Positions 53,105 through 61,214 of a DNA stretch of 64,000 nt are shown here, one piece after another. Both the position numbers and the translations under genes were made by a program. Source of the DNA: Malassezia japonica (Eukaryota > Basidiomycota > Malasseziomycetes > Malasseziales > Malasseziaceae); NCBI RefSeq assembly GCF_029542785.1, contig NC_083371.1, forward strand, positions 620,001-684,000. Reading direction: 5' to 3'. Under the pieces are notes generated by a model, which was not told the DNA's origin, ran no database searches, and worked only from the letters and a program-made list of their open reading frames with translations. Each line of letters begins with the position of its first letter. The stretch's first letter is position 1.

Positions 53105-54098
53105 CTAGGCAGCTTCGCGCGCTTGGATCCACTGCAGGGCCTCGGCAGCACGCGCCGCACGCAGCGTACACCAGGTACGCGCGAGACTGTACGCCTTCGC
53201 TTGTTCTGCAGCATCGGACGCTGCTTGGGCGTCGGCGGCAAGCTGCTCGCCTTCCGTCTTGGCCTCGGCCTCGTCCTCGGGCTGCTCGGCCGGCTTGGCG
53301 TCGGACTGCGCCTCGCCAACAATCGCCTGGCGCTTGGCTTGCTCAAGGAGTGCGGGCGGCGCATCCGGGATCGTCGCCTCGGACGCGTCAGTAAGAGAGT
53401 CGAGCATGCGCTGAGTGAGCAGGACGACATACCTGTTTCGCGAGACCCATAATGCTCTGCAAGTAGACCGAGACGACCGACACGTGCTCATCCGGCACCC
53501 ACGCGCCCCCTTCAGGGAGCTGCAAGGCAGCCACAAGCGTCGTCTGGACATCCTGCGGCAACGCGTTGCGCGTTGCTTCCGGAAGCGCACTCAGTTCCGA
53601 AGCCGCCTCGTGAATCGGCTGCGACCAGAGAATGTGACGCACCAGCCAGTTCTGGCGGGGCTTGGAAAACTTCCACGACTCCTTGTCCTTGAGGTATGCC
53701 TGTGCGTAGGCAATGGCGCGCTGGGCAGCCTCGCTCGTGCCTTCGACCGACTCGGGCGCCGGCCCCAGTTTGGGCTCGGCGTAGGGGTTCTTGCGTTTGC
53801 GCGTACGCTTGCGCTTCTTTTGCGGACCTGTATCGTCATCGCTGTCGTCCGCATCATCCTGCATTGGGGTCGGAATGGGCTCGGCAGGCTTGGCGGCTTC
53901 GGCGGGCTGCGCCGCATCGGCGGGCTGCACCGCTTCGGCGGGCTGCGCAGTGGCTTCTGCCTCGGGCGCGACCGTGGCCTCGGCCTTGGGCACACTCTCA
54001 ACACCCTTCTCTACACTCGCCACCTCTGCATTCCCACTTTCGCCTTCGCCGCCGGCCTTCTTCGACGAGCGCTTCCTCGGACGCGGCCGCTTCGCCAT
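53105..54098 (-). CDS. WKF-domain (C7orf50-like) ribosome-biogenesis protein
   Basis: Minus-strand exons 53433-54098 and 53105-53410; one 22-nt intron; 323 aa. The N-terminus is basic (RPRPRKRSSKKAGGEG) with A/P/E repeats and a nuclear-type KKRKRTRKRKNPYAEP stretch. A WKF domain follows (SWKFSKPRQNWLVRHILWSQ, about residues 140-160), as in human C7orf50, which associates with pre-ribosomes. The C-terminus is helical and Ala/Glu-rich. The role in ribosome assembly is inferred from the family. Its stop is 7 bp from the PRP24 stop. Confidence 0.8.
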
Positions 54099-54213
54099 GC
54101 TGGTAAATTTTCACCCGATGCAGATCGCTTGGCCAATGCGTGCCCCGATCGCCCGATCCATTCCTAGTCACGCGGGGCGTTTGTGGCGAGTTGCTCCCTC
54201 CGACACTGGCAGC

Positions 54214-56825
54214 ATGACCGACACTGAGGCTGGCGCGCCGCCCGGCGTATGGGCGTGTCCGTGCCTGAACATCCGGATACGCGGCCGCATACTGCATAGC
54301 GAGCGTGGACCATGGCCCTCGGAGCTCGAGCTGAGCGATCCGCACTCCCTTTCGATCGTACGTCGCGCGACTGACAACAGGCCCTGCCTCGCTACACGCA
54401 CGCAGGGCGCATGCAAAAGAACGGCGCCGCGGTGACCGAGGTCATGTGCAAGCTGTGCATGTCAGACGTGTATGCTGTACCCGCCAGTGCGGGCGCCTCG
54501 GAAAAGGATCAGGATGCGACAATACACGACTTGTTACACACCCATCTTCCTATCGTGCCCAGCGATCGCACGCTGTGGCTCTCGGACAAGTGTATCGCGG
54601 GTGCGGATATCTCGACAAAAGAGACGCTGCCGACGTACTCGGCGGCGCTCGGCGTTTTGCTGCCGGACCGCTCCAACGACACGGAGCACGCGCCGCTCCA
54701 TGCGCTTGAAAGTGCCGCAGCTGCGTACATGCTCCCTGCGATTCCCACGCGGCTCGTCGACCGCTCCTCACCCGTCTCCCAGAGCCCGGTCGAGGCAGAA
54801 ATTCTCGGCAAGCTCCAGCGCCGCTTTGATACGGCGCTGCACGACATTGCTGCTTTTGTGCGAGAGACGCAGCACAGCCTGCAAAGCGCGATCCAGGACG
54901 CGACCGACCACGTCCAGGTTGCCACGCACAGCACGCCAAAGCCGGTCGCTGCGCCGAGCGGAAGTGCGCGGGGCTTGGACGTGCCAGCGGACTCGTTTGT
55001 AAAGCGCCCGTCGACCGAGGCGCCGGCGCGGCAAGTATCAGTCGGCGCGCTCTCGCAGTCGTTGTCGCGCCTCGGCCGCGGCCTGCCAGAGCGCACGCAG
55101 CGTGCAGACGACAGGCACGCGGCGCCCAAGGCCGCCGCGGACACCCCTGCTTCCACTGCGCCCAAAGCCGCTGCCCCTGCGCCCAAAGCGGCGCAGCCTG
55201 CGCCTGCTCGAGCGGAGGGGCCCTCGTTACCCCGCCACGTTGCATTTGCCAACGACGACGATGCGGGCGCCATCGAGGAAGAGGCCAACCGCCTCGAGTC
55301 GGACGACCCCGTCTTTGAGATCGACGAAGACCTCGAGCTGGACGCGGCGAATGCGCCCATGCAGCCTGCCGCCCCCCGCGCCGACGATGCTGAGGCGGAG
55401 GACCGTGCAGCGCTGGATACCGAGGCGTCGTACAAGCTCAACACAGGCCTTGCGATGTCGTTCTCGGGCGTCGACACGTCGAACCCCATCTACGGCGAGC
55501 GCCCTGCGCCCCCATCGTACGAGCACGAGCAGCAAGGGCCGTACGATATGGTCGAGGATAAGCAATTGTCTGGCTCGCTTGCTGCGCGGCGTGCGGTGCG
55601 TGCCGAGCCCGAGCGCCGCACGAGCCGCCCCCACGACCGGTACGCGGACGAGGACTTGGCGCTTGCCGGCGTGCTTGCGGCCAACACCCCCTCGCACCGC
55701 AACCTGCAAGGCCCGCAGCAGTCATCCAAGCTCTGGACTGCCGAAGGCGAGCGGCGCTGGGGAGCGTGGCAGAGCCGCGTCGACCAGCTCGATTCGAGTG
55801 CCGCCGGGCTTGCGGCCTCGGTGCCTGCGAAAAAGTTCCCTCCCGGAATCCCCATGCGTGCGCCGCGCCGCGAGATAAGCGACGGCCTGGACCGCGAGCC
55901 GAAGACGAGCTTGCCGTACAAGGAAAAGATGCTGGTCCCCTCGCTGCGCCAGGCCGTGCGTGGCTTCAAGCGCTCGCCCGGCCCCACGAGCCGTGTGCCA
56001 AGCAGCGGCATGCTCGCGAGCAGTCTGCGCACGACGGGCTTTGCGGCCGGCGACACGCACAAGCCGGGCGACATGCCAATGCGCCGCACGGCCAGCACGC
56101 GCTCGCAGCGGCATGGCGGCGCGAACGCCGTACCTCCCGTGCCGTACGTGCCGAGTGCGTCGTTGCGCGTATCGCTTGGCCCCGAGAGCGAGCCCCGTGC
56201 GCTCGAGTCCATCTTTGGCGGCGCGGGCACGGACGACCTTTCCAAGCTTTTGTACTATATGCATTTCTTGCAGAACCTCAAGCTGTCGAAGCGTACCGGC
56301 TGGTACCATCACGGGATTCCTGCGCCCGAGTCGATTGCGGACCACATGTACCGCATGGCAATGCTGGCGATGCTTGTGCGTCCCGATGGGCTCGATATTC
56401 CCAAGTGTGTCATGATGGCGCTTGTGCACGACCTCGCCGAGGCGCAGGTCGGCGACCTGACGCCCATGTGTCGCGTCGACAAGGCCGAGAAGCAGCGCCG
56501 CGAGACCGAGGCGATCCACTACCTCACGCAGGACCTCCTCGGCAACTCCCCGGCGGCGGCCAACATTCTCCAGCTCTGGCACGAGTACGAGGAGCGGACG
56601 ACCGCCGAGGCACGCCTCGTCAAGGACCTCGACTGCTTCGAGCTCTGCCTCCAGACCTACGAGTACGAGCTCGCGCACGGCACACGCGACCTGCAGCAGT
56701 TCTGGCTGGGCGCCGCTTCAAAGATCGCGCATCCCCAAGTCAAGAGCTGGACGCAGGCGCTCCTGCGCAAGCGCCGCGCGCTCTGGGAGGGCCGCGGCAT
56801 CGCGTACGACACCCCCATTGCATAG
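54214..56825 (+). CDS. cysteine-rich N-terminal region fused to HD phosphohydrolase (HDDC2/YGK1-like)
   Basis: Exons 54214-54357 and 54381-56825; one 23-nt intron; 862 aa. The C-terminal ~205 residues are an HD-domain protein like HDDC2/YBR242W (5'-deoxynucleotidase type): ADHMYRMAMLAM with the first His, ALVHDLAEAQVGDL with the HD pair, and VKDLDCFELCLQ with the later Asp. The first ~110 residues hold a CPCL and CKLC pair that could bind zinc and are followed by 450 mostly disordered residues with coiled-coil-like parts. No stop or splice break separates the two halves. Such a fusion is unusual; alternatively transcripts may start internally near 56080 for the HD enzyme alone. Confidence 0.72.
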
Positions 56826-56871
56826 GATCGATACCCATGTGGAGGATAGTGACACGTGCTTCTGTCCCACG

Positions 56872-58881
56872 ATGGAGCGCGGCAACCTGTACGACGGGCG
56901 CGAGCGCCTCCGTCCGGGCACAGGCCGCGCAGGCGGGGTAGACGCGCGGCCGGGGCGGGAGGAAAAGCCTGCGCGGCCGCGCGCGCCGAGCGCGGTGCAG
57001 TCGCCCTACCGCACGCCGATTACGCCGGCCAGCTTCTACGGCAAGCCGGAGCGGGGTGGTGCGGCGCGCAAGCGCGACGCGCCGAGCGCGCCGTCGCCGA
57101 GTGCCAAGCAGCCCAAGATGGCGTCGTCTCCGCCGCGACTGCAGCACACGCCGACGCGCGCCAGCGCGTCGCCCGCGGCCGACTCGAGCCCAGACGAGCT
57201 GAACCTCGCGCCGCTGCCGCTGCGTGCGCGGATGCGGCCTAAGGACGCGCCCAGCACGCAGAGCCTTGCGATTCCGCTCTATGCAATGTACCTCGATGAG
57301 GGCTGGTACGCGCGCGACGCGCGCCTCGAGCTCGTGTCGTTTGCGAATCACTTTACCGTGATGCTCGGCGCGGACGAGTGCTGCAAGATTGCTATGCGCG
57401 ACATCTTTAACTGGACGATTGGGGGGGAGGAGCACAAGCTGTTTGTTGTGTCTGTGCGGAAAGCGAGCCTTGCGTCGCTGCTGCGCCTCGCGCCAGGCCT
57501 CGAGCCGGAGGAGGGCAAAGCGCACGTCTATTTCTGGGCGAATGCGAGCTCGGGCTATGCGGCCAAGCAGTGGGACGCGCTTATCGAACGTGTCCGCGGC
57601 AGCGTCCTACAGCGGCCTGCGTCTGACCTCGGCGGGGCAAAGGCGGCTGAATTGCAGCGCCGCCTCCAAGCGTCGGAAAAGCTGCCGATGCGCCTTCCGT
57701 CGCCCAACGCCCTTCCTGCGCTTCTCCACGACAAGGCGACCATTGCGCAGTCCAAGCCGATTGCCGTGCGCGAGCGGCGTAGCACGCCGCAGTCGAGCCC
57801 GACGCCCGGCGAGAAAAAAGTGATACCCCTGACCTCGCCCCCGTCGTCCCCCGAGCCGGCCGGGACGGTGGCGCGGCGGAGTGCGCGGCACACGCCCGCC
57901 GACGAGTCGCCCAGCGTGCCCATTCTGCGGTACCCCGCCTCGGGGCCGTTTGCTGTAACGATCCTCGAGTCGGATCTGCACCGCCTCGACGCGGACGAGT
58001 TTCTGAACGATACCCTGATCGAGTTCGGGCTGCGCTACCTGCTCGAGCAGGTGCGCCAGCGCGACGAGGCCCTTGCGTCTCAGATCCATGTATTCAGCTC
58101 TTTCTTCTTCCTCAAGATGAGCGAGTTTCGCGACCGTGCCAAGTCGTACGAGCAAGTGCGCAAGTGGACCAACAAGGTCGACATCTTTTCGAAAAAGTAC
58201 CTCGTGATTCCTATCCACGAGCATATGCACTGGTACCTCGCGATTGTCGTGAACCCCAGTGCAGTGCTCTCGGCGCCTTCCGACCCACAATTACGCCGCT
58301 CGGCACGGAATACACCCGACGTGGACGCGGCAAGCGCGTCGCCCGCACCGAGCGCCAAGAGCGCCACGCCGCCGGCCGGGCGCGCGGCAGGCACGCCGCC
58401 GCCCCAGGCGCCACGCCCTGCGCGTACGCCGACCAAGATTGTGCCGGGCGAGCGGCGCGTCGCGACGCCGGAAAGGGCCCCGCCGCCCGAGCAGGCCTAC
58501 GTCCTGGTCCTCGACTCGCTGGGATCGAGTCACGGGCCGGTCAAGACACTCTTGCGCGATTACCTCCGTCTTGAGGCGCGCGACAAGAAGCACATCGATG
58601 CAGACGTCGACCTGCGCCGCCTCGGTGACCCAGTGCACGTCGACGTCGACGTCGCCGAGCAGCCCAACTACTGCGACTGTGGACTATACCTCTTGCACAA
58701 CTTCCAGTGCTTTTTCTCCGATCCACAGACCTACTTCCGCGACGCGCTGCGTTCACGCAAAAGCGCAAATACAAAGGACACGCCACCCTCCGACCTGTGG
58801 CGCGCCGGCGACATGGACCAGCGCCGCAAGCATTGGCAAGACCTCTTGCGCAGCCTCAGCGAGGAGTGGAGCAGCACATAG
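56872..58881 (+). CDS. ULP2: ULP2/SENP6-like SUMO protease
   Basis: Single exon, 669 aa; the ATG at 56872 is the first in frame, 46 bp after the previous stop. Deconjugates SUMO chains. The C48 catalytic elements are HWYLAIVVN (His453), VLVLDSLG (Asp about 547) and QPNYCDCGLYLLHNF (Gln oxyanion, Cys603). The catalytic domain is split by a Pro/Thr-rich insert of about 80 residues (nt 58260-58490) between His and Asp, typical of the ULP2/SENP6-7 branch. The N-terminus (1-130) is disordered and followed by a PH-like region (LVSFANHFTVML). Confidence 0.88.
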   Translation: MERGNLYDGRERLRPGTGRAGGVDARPGREEKPARPRAPSAVQSPYRTPITPASFYGKPERGGAARKRDAPSAPSPSAKQPKMASSPPRLQHTPTRASASPAADSSPDELNLAPLPLRARMRPKDAPSTQSLAIPLYAMYLDEGWYARDARLELVSFANHFTVMLGADECCKIAMRDIFNWTIGGEEHKLFVVSVRKASLASLLRLAPGLEPEEGKAHVYFWANASSGYAAKQWDALIERVRGSVLQRPASDLGGAKAAELQRRLQASEKLPMRLPSPNALPALLHDKATIAQSKPIAVRERRSTPQSSPTPGEKKVIPLTSPPSSPEPAGTVARRSARHTPADESPSVPILRYPASGPFAVTILESDLHRLDADEFLNDTLIEFGLRYLLEQVRQRDEALASQIHVFSSFFFLKMSEFRDRAKSYEQVRKWTNKVDIFSKKYLVIPIHEHMHWYLAIVVNPSAVLSAPSDPQLRRSARNTPDVDAASASPAPSAKSATPPAGRAAGTPPPQAPRPARTPTKIVPGERRVATPERAPPPEQAYVLVLDSLGSSHGPVKTLLRDYLRLEARDKKHIDADVDLRRLGDPVHVDVDVAEQPNYCDCGLYLLHNFQCFFSDPQTYFRDALRSRKSANTKDTPPSDLWRAGDMDQRRKHWQDLLRSLSEEWSST

Positions 58882-58884
58882 AGA

Positions 58885-61131
58885 CTACTTATCCGCCCGG
58901 CCGCCGACGAGCTCCTGCAGCCATGCAGGCTCGATCTTGGACACGGTGCGCGCAAACGTTTGCGACGTAAGCACGAGCTCTTCGAACACAATGGCCTGCA
59001 CGGACGATGCAGACGTGCCGCGCGCGCTGTGCCGAGCAGGATGCAGCGTGCACGCAGGGTGCAGCTTGAACGACTGCCCGCCTGCAATGCGGCGGAACGT
59101 GCCGTCGGGCTGCCGCAGCGCCGTGTTGCTCAGGCGGCCCTGGCCGAGGCACTGCAGCAGGTCGAGGTAGTCCTCCGCTTCGCCGCGGCCCGCTTTCCAT
59201 GCACGGCCGCCTTTGGTAACGACGAGCGCATCGCCCTCGTCCTCGTCGTCCGAAATGGGTGCACTCTTGGCACGCGGCTCGTCATCGTCGTCGTCGCACA
59301 CGATGCCATTCTGGCGGCAGATGCGCATGAGCTGCTTCCGAATCGCAAGGATATTCTTCATTGTGCGCTCGTGCACCGAGTGGGCCTGGCACCACATGCG
59401 CAGCTCGTGCTTGGCGCCTTGGCTTGCAAATGCATGGCTCTGCGTTGCGTGCGTGCGTGCAGCGAGGTAGCCTTGCAAGGCATTCAGCATCGTCGCATGG
59501 TCCCCGCTGGGGTCGAGGAACACATCGCGTGCACGCTCCGCAGCCTCGCGGCGCTCGGGGTCGTGCGGCTCGACAAACACGCCGCGGTCTGCAGAGAGGA
59601 CCGAGACGAGGTCCCGAGCCTGGCGCGCACAGTGCGTCCCGCGCTCTGCCGCGGCCAGCAGCAGGCGTGCGTACGACGGCGTGATGGGAAGAAGAGCAAG
59701 TTTGCGGCCCAGCGGCGTAAGGCGCATCGCCTTGGACTCGCGCTGCGTATCGATTGCACCGAGCTCGGCCAGGTGCAGCACGGCCTCTTGCAGCAGCGAC
59801 GTGTCCGGCGGATCGATCCAGTCAAAGGTAAACGGATCGACGCCCATCGCATAGAGCTGGAGCGCCGCGCCGGAGAGCTCCGTGCGGTGAATCTCGGCAA
59901 CTGGCGACTTTTGCAGGTCCTGGAAGGCGTCTTTTGTATAGAGGCGGTAGCACTCGCCCGGCCCTTCACGACCCGCACGACCGGCGCGCTGCACGCTGGA
60001 CGATTGCGAGATGGGGAGGACTTGCAGTGTCTCGATCCCTGTCTGCGGCGAAAACACCTTTTCCTTGACGAGGCCCGAGTCGATCACGTACTTCACCCCG
60101 GGAATCGTGATACTGGTCTCGGCAATGTTGGTCGCCAGGACGACCTTGCGCGTATCTGGCGGCGTCGGCGCAAAGACGGCCGTCGAGGCCGCAGGGCCGA
60201 GCGCCGCATACAGCGGGCGCACAATCAGGGCCGGAGGCTCGCGCCCTTCGTCCGCGCCCCAGGCGTCGAGCTGCGAGGCAAAGAGCTGCAGCGACTGTGC
60301 GAGCGACTCGATCTCTTCCTGGCCGGTCGCAAAGACGAGCACGTCGCCGAGCGGTTTGGACACATGGATCTGCATCACCGCACGCACCGCTGCATCTGTC
60401 CAGTCTTGGCAGCTCTCTTCGGTATGGTACAGCCGCACGCCGTGCTGACGCCCAGCGACGTACAGGATCGGGACAGTGGGCGTAGCTTCGGACGCAAAGA
60501 AGCGCGAGAACAGCTCGGCGTCAATCGTAGCACTCATAATCACGAGCTTGAGCGGCGTAATAGCCTCTCCAGCCTCGTGCCGCCGCCGCCGCTCGCGCTG
60601 GATTTGCTTCACGAGACCAAGCAGCATATCGGTGCGGAGCGAGCGCTCGTGCGCCTCGTCGATGATGAGCACGCCGTACCGCTTCAAGAGCCCCGTCCTT
60701 GTCTTGCCTTTTTCCAGCGCCGCATCCGCTGGCCCGAGGACTTCGCGGATGAGCATACCATCGGTCATAAACTTGATCTTGGTGTTCTTGTTCGTCCGGT
60801 CGTCGAAACGGACCGAGTAACCGACATACTCCGGCTTGTCGTCACTTCCTTTGTGCAGGAGCGTCGCTGGGTCTGCGCACCCCATCTCGGATGCGACACG
60901 GCGCGCAAGCGACGTCGCAGCGACACGACGGGGCTGCGTAATGCCGATCATCAGCCGGCTGTCGCGCGGAAGGATGCCGTCTTCCAGCAGAAACTGCGGC
61001 ACCTGTGTCGTTTTACCACTACCCGTTTCACCCACAAGAATCACCGTGTCCTGTTCACGAATCCGCTCGACAATCGTCTCCCGGCCGGCCCACACCGGCA
61101 GCGCCTGCCGTCCGCTTAGCGCTTCGCCCAT
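58885..61131 (-). CDS. DEAH-box RNA helicase, DHX33-like
   Basis: Single exon, 748 aa from the ATG at 61131 (the frame extends upstream only through a GTG). All helicase motifs are present: GETGSGKTTQ, TQPRRVAA, DEAHERS, MSATID, FATGQEEIE, TNIAETSITI and QRAGRAGREGPG. The HA2 and OB-fold parts follow, with an acidic insert (CDDDDDEPRAKSA) and the C-terminal LRQPDGTFRRIAGGQSFKLHP typical of DHX33. DHX33-type enzymes act in rRNA synthesis and translation initiation; that role is family-based. Yeast PRP22/PRP43 are paralogs with longer N-termini. A short N-terminus leaves a missing first exon possible but not indicated. Confidence 0.85.
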   Translation of the reverse strand: MGEALSGRQALPVWAGRETIVERIREQDTVILVGETGSGKTTQVPQFLLEDGILPRDSRLMIGITQPRRVAATSLARRVASEMGCADPATLLHKGSDDKPEYVGYSVRFDDRTNKNTKIKFMTDGMLIREVLGPADAALEKGKTRTGLLKRYGVLIIDEAHERSLRTDMLLGLVKQIQRERRRRHEAGEAITPLKLVIMSATIDAELFSRFFASEATPTVPILYVAGRQHGVRLYHTEESCQDWTDAAVRAVMQIHVSKPLGDVLVFATGQEEIESLAQSLQLFASQLDAWGADEGREPPALIVRPLYAALGPAASTAVFAPTPPDTRKVVLATNIAETSITIPGVKYVIDSGLVKEKVFSPQTGIETLQVLPISQSSSVQRAGRAGREGPGECYRLYTKDAFQDLQKSPVAEIHRTELSGAALQLYAMGVDPFTFDWIDPPDTSLLQEAVLHLAELGAIDTQRESKAMRLTPLGRKLALLPITPSYARLLLAAAERGTHCARQARDLVSVLSADRGVFVEPHDPERREAAERARDVFLDPSGDHATMLNALQGYLAARTHATQSHAFASQGAKHELRMWCQAHSVHERTMKNILAIRKQLMRICRQNGIVCDDDDDEPRAKSAPISDDEDEGDALVVTKGGRAWKAGRGEAEDYLDLLQCLGQGRLSNTALRQPDGTFRRIAGGQSFKLHPACTLHPARHSARGTSASSVQAIVFEELVLTSQTFARTVSKIEPAWLQELVGGRADK

Positions 61132-61214
61132 CGTCGCCTCCACGCCGAAACTTCGCCCGATTTCCCGATAGTAGCGCTTGCGTCAGCGGGGCCGTGCGGT
61201 GGCGCTCTTCCACG

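Noticed and set aside
50824..53430. 868-codon minus-strand open frame over PRP24
   Set aside because: PRP24 has clear HAT and RRM motifs in the sense frame; long antisense frames are common in GC-rich coding DNA with NNC/NNG bias.
58960..61119. 719-codon plus-strand frame over the DHX33-like helicase
   Set aside because: All helicase motifs are on the minus strand; the plus frame has no family signal.
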